From contig JABJJN010000018.1 in the NCBI GenBank assembly GCA_018660835.1, forward strand, positions 167,255 to 231,254: a stretch of 64,000 nucleotides of DNA, in the 5' to 3' direction. This document shows, piece by piece, positions 44,500-52,860 of the stretch. Both the position numbers and the translations under genes were made by a program. Within the stretch, counting starts at the first letter, position 1, and every line of letters begins with the position of its first letter. Origin of the DNA: Gemmatimonadota bacterium. GTDB lineage: Bacteria; Latescibacterota; UBA2968; UBA8231. The notes beneath the pieces were generated by a model, which made no database searches, was not told the origin of the DNA, and saw only the letters and a program-made list of their open reading frames with translations.

Positions 44500-46713
44500 C
44501 TACCTGCGACTCGCATAGAAGGGGCTACTCCAGGCACGGGCGCCATCGATCTGAGTCAGACGGACATAGACCGCCGTCGGTTCAGGCGCGACGGCAATCT
44601 CAACAGTCGCTTCGAAGTTTACGTGACGAGATCCGGCACCGACCGGTAGATATTCGACAGTCACCTGTAAGCCTTCGCCTCCCGCAGCAAAGATGAAAGG
44701 TTCGTCGTCGATCTGGGCCAGATCGACCTCGAACTGAGCGATCGGCGAGTTGAACGTCAGCGTTCCGTGCGACGGTTCCTCGGCCAATTCCAATACGACA
44801 CCGTCCTCGTCGCCGGACGTCACCGACTGCCACGCGACATGCTGCTGACTCTGTGAACGAATTCCTTCTGCCGCAGAATCGAAGGCATACCCCTCTGCCC
44901 CGACGATCTGTGCCCCCTCGATACGCAGCTCTCCGTCCCACGTGGCGATTCGATCTCGACCCTTGATACGAGCTCCCGACCACACAACCCGAAGTCGTTG
45001 GCGATCTCTGATTATGGTGGAGGGATATCTACTCACTGTTTCGATGCCGGCACCAGGCCGACCACGAACGATGAGGACCTCTTCAATCTCGTCGGTGCCT
45101 GTCGCCTGCACAGACAGGCTCAGCTCGCCGCTGCTAACATCAAAGGCCTCCCCCATCAGATGTTCCAGCCCGGTCCCGTCGGCCTGCGCTCTCACGTCCA
45201 GGGCGATGCGCTGGCCACTGGTAGCGTAGCAGCGTCTCGACTTAAGGGCCTCCCAGACTCCAGACCGCGTCAGTTCGCTGGCATAGACGCATGTGAGCCC
45301 ACCATAGACACCAAAGGAACTCGAACCAGGATAACTGGCACCGGGACGGCCCTTATGATCATCACTTCCACCACTGAACCCAACCTGATAGCCACGTTCG
45401 ATCGCCTCCTCCAGAAGCCATTCGAACTGCCCCCAAGCGGAATAGATCTCTATGATCGGTTCGAGATCTGGATCGTGAAAAGCGAGATTCGCCGGTCGAC
45501 CACCGATGTGGGGAACAACGAGAGCAGGGCGTCCTTGCTGCAGTTGCGAAAACAGTTCACCCACTGGATACCGATCACTGGCATGCCCGGCCTCGTCGCC
45601 CGCAACCTGCCAGTGAGATGTACGGTGAATGGGTTGCCCGTCCTCGAGGTAGTGAACATTGCGGTCCCCACCGGCAGGTGTCGTCGCTGACCACTCGTAG
45701 CCAGGAAATACCACAAATCTCCCCGGTTCGTTGAATTCGAGGGCGCATCGCCCGATACGCTCCCAGAACTCGGGTGTGATCTGAAAGTCATTGCCCTGGT
45801 GACCGGTGAAGTCGACGAGAGACACATCGCGTGCAAAACGGAAATAATCTTCTACCGAATTGGTTCCCACCGTCTCTTCACTCTGGCCGTGGAGATCGCC
45901 CCAGAAAGGCCTGAGATGTCCCAGAGACTCCACGACCTCCATGGGAGGACTCTCGCCACGCGTCAGCCCCGGCGCCGTGCCAGCAAGCATGATCTGGCCA
46001 GCCTGCGCACATTGAACGCCATCGATTCGAATCACACCATCGTGACCGGTCAGATCAACTCGTGTTGGCAGACCTGTGACCCCTTCGGGGACCTGGAGGT
46101 CTACGTGACCTTGATGACCGACAGCCGGGTTTCCCCAGGAATCTTCCACCTTGATGCCCACGGCGAAGTCTTCGCCCACAGCCACCCGAGTGGGACTGAT
46201 CAAGACAAGCTTGGCCGCCTTGTCTGGGATGATCTCGAGAGTTGGTTGATCGTCGAGGACAGCAAACTGTCCCGTACCAAAGGCATCCACAGCGACACGA
46301 AACTCAAATGTGTATTCGCGGAAGGTCTGTGCCACCGTCCCGGGGCTACCTTGACTGCGATCGCCATAGATGACGGTGATCGTGTCTCCCTTGGAGAGAG
46401 CCCATTCCGCGTTGTCGATGACCAGACACTTCTGCCAGGGCCGGATGAAACCCTTGGGGTCAAATCTCGCCTGCAAACGACCGGGCCCGTCGGTGGATAC
46501 CGACGTGTAATTGAGGCCTGTGGGGTCCTCGAATTGAGGTTTGCCCCAATCTGAAGCGAAGCGGACGGAGATCTTTACGGTCCCCCCATCGTCAATGCCA
46601 TACTCACCGACATGATAGGTAAGCTGAAATGACCCCACACTGCCTGCCACCACTGGATCTTGGGGGGTAAGCTCTACCCATCCAATCATGCTCGCGTCCA
46701 AACCCGTCGCCAC
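44500..46713 (-). CDS. DUF3604 family protein
   Basis: A 737-residue protein. The central block reads HLRPFWGDLHGQSEETVGTN, then SLVDFTGHQGNDFQITPEFW, VVPHIGGRPANLAF and VGFSGGSDDHKGRPGASYPG, the PHP-like metal-site pattern of DUF3604. The first 250 residues include an Ig-like segment (KLVLISPTRVAVGEDFAVGI, then WGNPAVGHQGHVDLQVPEGV). There is no signal peptide. The family occurs often with catabolic or polysaccharide genes in marine and soil bacteria, and the substrate is unknown. It is transcribed divergently from the lyase-like gene, sharing a 233-bp control region, and precedes the glycosyltransferase by 12 bp. Confidence 0.88.
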   Translation of the reverse strand: MATGLDASMIGWVELTPQDPVVAGSVGSFQLTYHVGEYGIDDGGTVKISVRFASDWGKPQFEDPTGLNYTSVSTDGPGRLQARFDPKGFIRPWQKCLVIDNAEWALSKGDTITVIYGDRSQGSPGTVAQTFREYTFEFRVAVDAFGTGQFAVLDDQPTLEIIPDKAAKLVLISPTRVAVGEDFAVGIKVEDSWGNPAVGHQGHVDLQVPEGVTGLPTRVDLTGHDGVIRIDGVQCAQAGQIMLAGTAPGLTRGESPPMEVVESLGHLRPFWGDLHGQSEETVGTNSVEDYFRFARDVSLVDFTGHQGNDFQITPEFWERIGRCALEFNEPGRFVVFPGYEWSATTPAGGDRNVHYLEDGQPIHRTSHWQVAGDEAGHASDRYPVGELFSQLQQGRPALVVPHIGGRPANLAFHDPDLEPIIEIYSAWGQFEWLLEEAIERGYQVGFSGGSDDHKGRPGASYPGSSSFGVYGGLTCVYASELTRSGVWEALKSRRCYATSGQRIALDVRAQADGTGLEHLMGEAFDVSSGELSLSVQATGTDEIEEVLIVRGRPGAGIETVSRYPSTIIRDRQRLRVVWSGARIKGRDRIATWDGELRIEGAQIVGAEGYAFDSAAEGIRSQSQQHVAWQSVTSGDEDGVVLELAEEPSHGTLTFNSPIAQFEVDLAQIDDEPFIFAAGGEGLQVTVEYLPVGAGSRHVNFEATVEIAVAPEPTAVYVRLTQIDGARAWSSPFYASRR

Positions 46714-46946
46714 CCGATCCTCTCCTTCAATATCTGTGTAGTTGAACCAACCTCGTGAAAGTAAGCCGACCCGGACTGCACTGTCGACCGACCGCCTTCA
46801 GGACGTTGTGTCCCACATCACGGCCCCTACCTTTGCTCCAAAGAGTATCTTAGATAGCATACGCCCGGACCAAGTGCGTGCGCCTCAAGATCAGTGTTCA
46901 GCAGGCTGTCACGATCACACCAGGTTCTTCCTAAGCCAATCTGACC

Positions 46947-49343
46947 ATGCCAACTTTGACCGCCAAATTGAGTGAAGCCGCCGGGGTCACCCGGCAGCGA
47001 TCGCCACTGACGGCGGGGCTGCCCTTTGCCGCTGGCGAACTGCGCGACCCTGATCGCATTGTCCTGCGCGATGCCGAAGGGCGCCTGTTCCCATCCTGTG
47101 CTGAGGTTCGCTCCACCTGGCCAGATGGCTCGATTCGTTGGGCTCTGCTTGATGCGCAGGTCGATGTAAAGGCCATGGAGCAAGCAGATCTAACGATCAC
47201 CTACGGCGAGCAGACACAGCCAGCGCCGCAACTCAAATCTCCGCTGCGGGCGACAGACCGGGGTGATGCGATAGATGTCGCGACGGGAACATTGCTGGCC
47301 CGGTTGGGAAAGAGTGGCTCGCGACTGTTTGTCTCAGTCTCTGAGAGTCGACACGAATACCTGGATCTTTCTGCCGAAAGCGCTGACCTACGCGCCTGGG
47401 ACCAGGCGGGACAGGTCTTTGATGGCGTCGTCGATACTGCCTGTATTGAAGAATCCAACCCACTACGAGTGGTCGTGTTGGCCCATGGTGGATTTGTCGC
47501 GGAGGAAGACCGGCTGCTGTCGTGGATCGCGCGAGTATGTTTTTTCGCTCACACCAGTACCGTCCGCACATACGTCACCATCGTCCACGATCAAGACCGG
47601 CCCCAGATCCATCTACAACGCCTGTCGCTTGCACTCCCCCTCTCGCTTGGGGACGCAGTGCAAGCCACTGCGGGCAGCCATAGCGGCCTGTGGCAATTTG
47701 ACGATGCCGTAGAGGTCAGTCGCGATGCACCATTGGAGATGACACAGTCGAATGTCGAACGTCACCACATCAAGCATTCTACGCCGTCCCTGGTCGTGGA
47801 TCGCCGCAGCAATTGTACGGGCTGGTTGCAGGTGGCCGATGCCAATCATGCAGTGAGTTTGAAGGTACGGCGCCCCTGGCAGAGCTTTCCGAAACGCTGG
47901 TGGACCGACGGTCGTCAGATCGGAGTTGATCTGTATGCTGATTTGCAGCAGGTGACACACGCTGAGGGCCAGACTGCAGGACGTCGCTATACCGAGATCG
48001 GCTACGAACCTCATCCGGCACATGACAAGCCGCTACGGATGCCGCAAGGAATGGCGCGCACGCACGAGCTTTTCCTGCACTTCGGCGTGCCCGCTCAGAG
48101 TGGCGCGCAGATCGATCAGTGGGCCTTGGCTCAGGAGATGCCGCTGCTTCTGCAGCTGCCTTCACAGCGATTCGCCGACACAGGAGTCTTTGGCCCCTTC
48201 CAACCCTTTCGAGAGCAACTGTGGCCCTTGGAACTACGCCTGCGAGAATTCTGTCAGCCACCGAATGGTCGTGGCTTCGTCAATGACGGTGATATCGTTC
48301 GTTTCGAGCGTGATGATGAAGGCAGGCAATGCACACGCACGACGGAGAATCTCGCCTACGATCTGCCACGTTCGATCTTGCGCCAGTACGTGCGCTCCGG
48401 TGACCAGCGATTGATGTGGGAAGGTGAGGCCGCCATCATGCACCTGATGGATGTCGATACATGCCATCACCAGACAGAACATCCAGACTGGATCGGCGGA
48501 CCCTACTTCGAATGGTCACAGAATCATCACTACGCCGATACCAGCGAACGGCAACTGAGTGGTCCACACACAAGTCACACATGGCTCGGCTCCCTGCTCG
48601 ACTTCTACTTCCTCACCGGCTACCAACGCGCCAAGGAAGTGGCGCAGATGTGCGCCGACTATTGCCGTAGAGCGGCACCATATGAGTGGACTGAATCGCT
48701 GACCCCGGCGCGTCGGGAGGCAGCCATCGACACCCAGACCCTGGATTGGCCTTACAGTACGCGCCGCGTCGGCTGGGCATTAACCGCCATGGGCACTTAC
48801 TACGATGCGTTTCCTGAGGAGCGCTTCCTCCCCGCCATGGAATCACTCGTGGAATTGCTCGACAGTTGGCAGGATGCAGACGGCCGATGGCGTGACCAGA
48901 TCGGCAGCCACAACCGAGGCTCGACACCCTTTATGCTGTCCTCCGTGTTGCAAGGGCTGCAGTTGTTCCATGCTGCCACCGGTGAGGAGCGTGCCCGGCG
49001 TATGTTGATCGACGGTGCCAGATACCTTACCCACCACGGTCGGACGATCGAGGGTATCTTCTACTACAAGGAAGCCCCCATCAGCGACTCCCCTCATCAA
49101 TCGACGGTCATGCTTCTTCCGGCTCTGGCACAGGTGTTCGAACTGACAGGCGACCGGCATGTCCTAGACGCCGGCTACCGGCTGTTTCGTTGGCTCATCG
49201 AGACGGGCGGCGTCTCCACCTACATGCTAAAGGATCTGTTCGCCTTCATGCCCCTGCTTGAGCGAGAGGGATTGTTGGAACGCTGGCGCGATACCCAGAC
49301 CATGCCTGCCGTCGTCGATCTCAATTCCCGGGACACCGACTAA
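46947..49343 (+). CDS. RIFT-barrel / exo-rhamnogalacturonan-lyase-like protein
   Basis: A 798-residue protein without a signal peptide. The N-terminus (TAGLPFAAGELRDPDRIVLR, then DAEGRLFPSCAEVRSTWPDG, SIRWALLD) is the RIFT-barrel motif of PcRGLX/YetA-like proteins. The C-terminal half has alpha/alpha-toroid features: YFEWSQNHHYADTSERQLSG, TSHTWLGSLLDFYFLTGYQR, then WPYSTRRVGWALTAMGTYYD. A polysaccharide or glycoside lyase/hydrolase activity is likely, but the substrate is unknown. It shares a divergent promoter region with DUF3604, and the next gene's ATG overlaps its stop by one base. Confidence 0.72.
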   Translation: MPTLTAKLSEAAGVTRQRSPLTAGLPFAAGELRDPDRIVLRDAEGRLFPSCAEVRSTWPDGSIRWALLDAQVDVKAMEQADLTITYGEQTQPAPQLKSPLRATDRGDAIDVATGTLLARLGKSGSRLFVSVSESRHEYLDLSAESADLRAWDQAGQVFDGVVDTACIEESNPLRVVVLAHGGFVAEEDRLLSWIARVCFFAHTSTVRTYVTIVHDQDRPQIHLQRLSLALPLSLGDAVQATAGSHSGLWQFDDAVEVSRDAPLEMTQSNVERHHIKHSTPSLVVDRRSNCTGWLQVADANHAVSLKVRRPWQSFPKRWWTDGRQIGVDLYADLQQVTHAEGQTAGRRYTEIGYEPHPAHDKPLRMPQGMARTHELFLHFGVPAQSGAQIDQWALAQEMPLLLQLPSQRFADTGVFGPFQPFREQLWPLELRLREFCQPPNGRGFVNDGDIVRFERDDEGRQCTRTTENLAYDLPRSILRQYVRSGDQRLMWEGEAAIMHLMDVDTCHHQTEHPDWIGGPYFEWSQNHHYADTSERQLSGPHTSHTWLGSLLDFYFLTGYQRAKEVAQMCADYCRRAAPYEWTESLTPARREAAIDTQTLDWPYSTRRVGWALTAMGTYYDAFPEERFLPAMESLVELLDSWQDADGRWRDQIGSHNRGSTPFMLSSVLQGLQLFHAATGEERARRMLIDGARYLTHHGRTIEGIFYYKEAPISDSPHQSTVMLLPALAQVFELTGDRHVLDAGYRLFRWLIETGGVSTYMLKDLFAFMPLLEREGLLERWRDTQTMPAVVDLNSRDTD

Positions 49344-50266
49344 TGTGGCTTGGACTGTCCGCCGTCGCCTCGGCCTTGATCTTTGCTCTAGTCAAGTTCT
49401 TCACGACGCTGCACATCCGCCGCCTGCGAGAACGCCACATGCGCCAGGTGCACGACATCAAGAGAGAACGCAGCAGAGAGAATGCGTTGGATGGAAAGCT
49501 TCAGGTGGAAACTGCCCGTCGCGGTGCCGTCGAAAAAAAGCTGGCCACAACACGCCGTTTCAAGGATGATCTTTTTAGTCGACTGCGGCACGAATTACCC
49601 GAGGCGATGCAGGCAGAATTGCGGTCATGCATCGATCGCCATCCGATCCCTGAGCCTTCCGGCGTCCGGGTGGCCCACGAGTTGGGTCTCACAGAGAGAA
49701 TCAATCAGGCTCTTGGTCAGTTGTCGATCCTCGTGATCGAACTACCCGCCGAGCAGGCCGACGACGTGCTCGATTCAATACTGGCCGCACTGCAGGAATC
49801 TGAAGGCAAATTCAGCGCGCCCACCGAAGACGGCGAATCCAGACTGCTAACAACGGCCTTCGATTGCCCTGATGACGCGATCCAGTTCGTGCGCCAGACT
49901 CTGACCTCTCATGAGGAATCCTCGCTCAGTGGCGTCAGAGGTATGTTGCTGGCGGGACTCAATGTGACCGAATTCGATCAGGACAGTGTGAATAAGCTGT
50001 TTGCACGAACTCTTCATGGAGCACGAGCCATTCTCGACAGTGCTCCCGAGGAAGGTCTGCTTGTCGACGGCAGTGCCTACGAGCAGGCTGCCGATCGGGC
50101 CGGATTCGAACTTCACAGTCAAACAGAAAACCTCCGGCACCTGCCATGGGAGCAACTGAACGTCGAAGATGGTGCCGAACCCGAAGGGGACGAGTCAGAC
50201 CAGACAACCCAGGCGCCAACCGAAGAGAATACCGATGCGGACACGGCGGCTGAGGCAGAGAAATGA
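49343..50266 (+). CDS. Membrane-anchored coiled-coil protein with possible degenerate cyclase-homology fold
   Basis: A 307-residue protein. Residues 4-22 form one membrane segment, 25-85 a basic coiled coil, and 270-307 an acidic tail. Between them (about 125-260) the strand-helix order QLSILVIELPAEQADDVLDS, SRLLTTAFDCPDDAIQFVRQ, VRGMLLAGLNVTEF, then ARAILDSAPEEGLLVDGSAY resembles a class III adenylate/guanylate cyclase fold. The metal-binding aspartates and other catalytic residues are not evident, so any such domain is probably non-catalytic. No family was recognised with certainty. It is in an operon with the lyase-like gene and a second small membrane coiled-coil protein. Confidence 0.7.
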   Translation: MWLGLSAVASALIFALVKFFTTLHIRRLRERHMRQVHDIKRERSRENALDGKLQVETARRGAVEKKLATTRRFKDDLFSRLRHELPEAMQAELRSCIDRHPIPEPSGVRVAHELGLTERINQALGQLSILVIELPAEQADDVLDSILAALQESEGKFSAPTEDGESRLLTTAFDCPDDAIQFVRQTLTSHEESSLSGVRGMLLAGLNVTEFDQDSVNKLFARTLHGARAILDSAPEEGLLVDGSAYEQAADRAGFELHSQTENLRHLPWEQLNVEDGAEPEGDESDQTTQAPTEENTDADTAAEAEK

Positions 50267-50574
50267 TCGAAGCTTTCTACGCCCTCACCATCATTGCCTT
50301 CGCCAGTCTCAGTGTGCTGACAATGTTCAACCACCTCATTCGTGGGGGTGAACTGCGCGACACCGTGCGCGAAGGCAACGAGCAGATAGAGGGCCTTGCG
50401 ACTCGTATCGCTGAACTGAGAGGCCAGTTGACGGACCTGAAATACGACACAGATGTGATGGACGACGAACGCGTTGCATTGGAAGGACAAACTCGCTGCC
50501 TCCTCGATCTGGAAGAACGACATCACCTCAAGATCGACCTCAGTGGTGACACGCCTACGTGGAATGGCCCATGA
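50263..50574 (+). CDS. Small membrane protein with coiled coil
   Basis: A 103-residue protein with one N-terminal membrane helix (residues 4-25) and a coiled coil (about 30-85) that includes REGNEQIEGLATRIAELRGQ, then LTDLKYDTDV. No known family was recognised. It overlaps both neighbours by 4 bp, the membrane coiled-coil gene upstream and nadC downstream, so it is translated as part of one message. Similar topology to its upstream neighbour suggests the two may assemble together. Confidence 0.75.
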   Translation: MIEAFYALTIIAFASLSVLTMFNHLIRGGELRDTVREGNEQIEGLATRIAELRGQLTDLKYDTDVMDDERVALEGQTRCLLDLEERHHLKIDLSGDTPTWNGP

Positions 50575-51497
50575 CTACACACGGAATCAGCCAGCAAATG
50601 GCTCTCGACCCCAGGGTTGTCGAGCACGTCGTGGAAGTCGCTCTGGCCGAAGACCTTGGCGGTCAGATCGAGATCAGTGCCGATATTACCGCCGAGTGGG
50701 CCATCGGTGACGACGGCGGGCGCACGACGTCTGCGTGCATTCTGAGTCGGCAACGCGGCGTCATCGCCGGTCTGGACGTAGCAATGGGCGTTTTTAGCCG
50801 ACTCGACGACGATATTCAGCTCCTACCCAAGGTGGCGGATGGTGACACAGTCGATCCAGAGGCGATCATTCTTGAGGTTTCAGGAAATGCAAGAGCCCTC
50901 GTCGTCGCCGAACGTACTGCGCTGAATTTTCTACAGCGCCTCGGTGGCATTGCCACGTTGACGCGTCAGTTCGTGGACGCAGTCGATGGTACAGGCGCCG
51001 CGATCACCGACACCCGTAAGACCACACCAGGTCTGCGTCGACTGGAGCGTCACGCTGTCAGATGTGGTGGTGGCAGAAGCCATCGATTCAATCTCGCAGA
51101 TGCAGTCCTGATCAAGGAAAACCATGTCGCCGCCGCCGGTGGTGTGGTCGCCGCCGTCCGCCGAGCGCGGCAGGGCGCTGCAAGAGCAGGCCGAGACGAC
51201 ACACAGATCATGTGCGAAACGGAGACACTCGACCAGGTACGCGAGTTGATATCAACGTCTGAGCAACAATGGCCTGATCGAATTCTGCTCGACAATATGA
51301 CAGTAGAAACGACGCAGGAGGCGGTAGCCCTGGTGCGCGAAGAAGCGGGTCAACAGATCGAAATTGAAGCGACAGGCGGTGTTGATCTTGCCTCATGTCG
51401 GGCCATCGCAGAGACAGGCGTTGATCTGCTGTCGGTCGGCGCCCTCACCCACTCGGCACCAGCCATTGATCTGTCTCTGCTCTTCAAAGACGCCTGA
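50571..51497 (+). CDS. nadC: Nicotinate-nucleotide pyrophosphorylase (carboxylating)
   Basis: A 308-residue quinolinate phosphoribosyltransferase of de novo NAD synthesis. Motifs include ALAEDLGGQIEISADITAEW, ERTALNFLQRLGGIATLTRQ, DTRKTTPGLRRLERHAVRCG, GGRSHRFNLADAVLIKENHV, MCETETLDQVREL, and EATGGVDLASCRAIAETGVD, then LLSVGALTHSAP. The ATG at 50571 overlaps the previous stop by 4 bp; the frame extends to 50559 but lacks family support there. nadA/nadB are not in the window. Confidence 0.96.
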   Translation: MTTHGISQQMALDPRVVEHVVEVALAEDLGGQIEISADITAEWAIGDDGGRTTSACILSRQRGVIAGLDVAMGVFSRLDDDIQLLPKVADGDTVDPEAIILEVSGNARALVVAERTALNFLQRLGGIATLTRQFVDAVDGTGAAITDTRKTTPGLRRLERHAVRCGGGRSHRFNLADAVLIKENHVAAAGGVVAAVRRARQGAARAGRDDTQIMCETETLDQVRELISTSEQQWPDRILLDNMTVETTQEAVALVREEAGQQIEIEATGGVDLASCRAIAETGVDLLSVGALTHSAPAIDLSLLFKDA

Positions 51498-51510
51498 TGT
51501 AACACCAGGT

Positions 51511-52860
51511 TCAATCGATACTGATATCGACGACGACGGCGGCGTGATCTGAAGGCCACTGAGGCTCCTGGTAACCTCGCACCTTCGCTGCGCGTGGTTC
51601 AAGTGCCGAACCGTGCAGGTACACGTAGTCGATCCGGTCCTTCCACGCCTGTGAGAAACGTGGCGACCATGTGTATCCCGGCTCATCTACGACGTCAGTG
51701 TGGATGCTGCGAAAAGCGTCGACGAACCCAGCTTTCGCCATAGCTCGACTGACCGGCCAGGGAACCACCAGTCCCCGATGCAACGACGCGGTGTTGTGCT
51801 CCCAGTCGAGATGGCTCGGGCTGTTGAAATCACCAGCTACAACCAGTGGCGTCCCATCACTGTCCGAAACGAAGTGCTGCAAGAGAGACAGTATTTCGTC
51901 GATCTCACGGCCGCGGGTCTGCATCTCTTCTTCGAGCAGTTGATCGACGGTTACAGGTGTAGTGGAATCCTTCATACGCCCGCCATAGTCTGGTAGATAG
52001 TGAATCCACAGACTGAAGAGATTCAGTAGCTGCCCTGCGGCCAACTCAATCGTCACTCCGCCGAAGCGAAATGGATCATAAAGATCGTGTGTCTGGCGAA
52101 TGGGATAGCGACTCATGATCGACAGATTCGAACTGCGCAGGTAGTAGTAGAAACCGAGTCCCGCAGCGATATGCGCACCCGACCCATAGGTTTCCTGCAT
52201 CGCCACAACATCAGCGCCAGATGAACGAATCACCTCGATCGTCGCCTGCAACCCCGCTTCATCGCCATCACGGCGCCCGCCATGCCAGATATTCCATGCC
52301 ATGACGCGCAAGTGATCCACGGGCTGCTCGGCGAGAGCTTCGCCGATCGACTTCCCTGTCCGCAGAGACCAACGACTTCGGATCTGTTCTGCTGTCTCAG
52401 CAAACGCTTCGATCTGTACATCTATCTGCAGGTCCTTCGCACCGATAGTTGTCGACACAATCGGTTCTGCACCACTGCGAACATCCTTGAGCCCTGCGAG
52501 GCTGTAGACGGCGACATTCACACCATCTCGGTATAATCGTGCCTCTGCCGCGGCAGGATCGATACTGAAAGCCAGCATGTGCCAGACCCCATCTGCGATA
52601 CCTGCACCAACTGGCGGTGGGCGAAAGTCCAAGCGTGACTCGCCGTCCCCGACGTTCCACACCCAGCCGCCGTCTGCGCCAAGGGCTACGACCCAGCCCT
52701 TGTCGCTGCCAGATGACCGAGTCATGCCCAGATCGTGGTTCGACGTCACGTCCGTAAGGTTTCCAGTATCCCAGTCTTTGTCGCTGACAAGCGCAGGAAT
52801 GTCGGCGCTGCTAGCTGTGGTGCACAACCACAGACTGACGGTGAATGCGGTAGCGTCCAC
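51511..52860 (-). CDS. LamG-like plus endonuclease/exonuclease/phosphatase (EEP) domain protein
   Basis: A 449-residue protein. Residues 5-150 are a concanavalin-like LamG domain (FTVSLWLCTTASSADIPALV, WHMLAFSIDPAAAEARLYRD). Residues about 180-449 are an EEP hydrolase: LRVMAWNIWHGGRRDGDEAG, ADVVAMQETYGSG, TPLVVAGDFNSPSH, DRIDYVYLHG and SDHAAVVVDISID, the DNase I/phosphodiesterase catalytic set. There is no signal peptide, and the LamG domain starts abruptly after the GTG, so the 5' end may be trimmed. The start overlaps the histidine kinase stop by one base. Substrate unknown. Confidence 0.85.
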   Translation of the reverse strand: MDATAFTVSLWLCTTASSADIPALVSDKDWDTGNLTDVTSNHDLGMTRSSGSDKGWVVALGADGGWVWNVGDGESRLDFRPPPVGAGIADGVWHMLAFSIDPAAAEARLYRDGVNVAVYSLAGLKDVRSGAEPIVSTTIGAKDLQIDVQIEAFAETAEQIRSRWSLRTGKSIGEALAEQPVDHLRVMAWNIWHGGRRDGDEAGLQATIEVIRSSGADVVAMQETYGSGAHIAAGLGFYYYLRSSNLSIMSRYPIRQTHDLYDPFRFGGVTIELAAGQLLNLFSLWIHYLPDYGGRMKDSTTPVTVDQLLEEEMQTRGREIDEILSLLQHFVSDSDGTPLVVAGDFNSPSHLDWEHNTASLHRGLVVPWPVSRAMAKAGFVDAFRSIHTDVVDEPGYTWSPRFSQAWKDRIDYVYLHGSALEPRAAKVRGYQEPQWPSDHAAVVVDISID

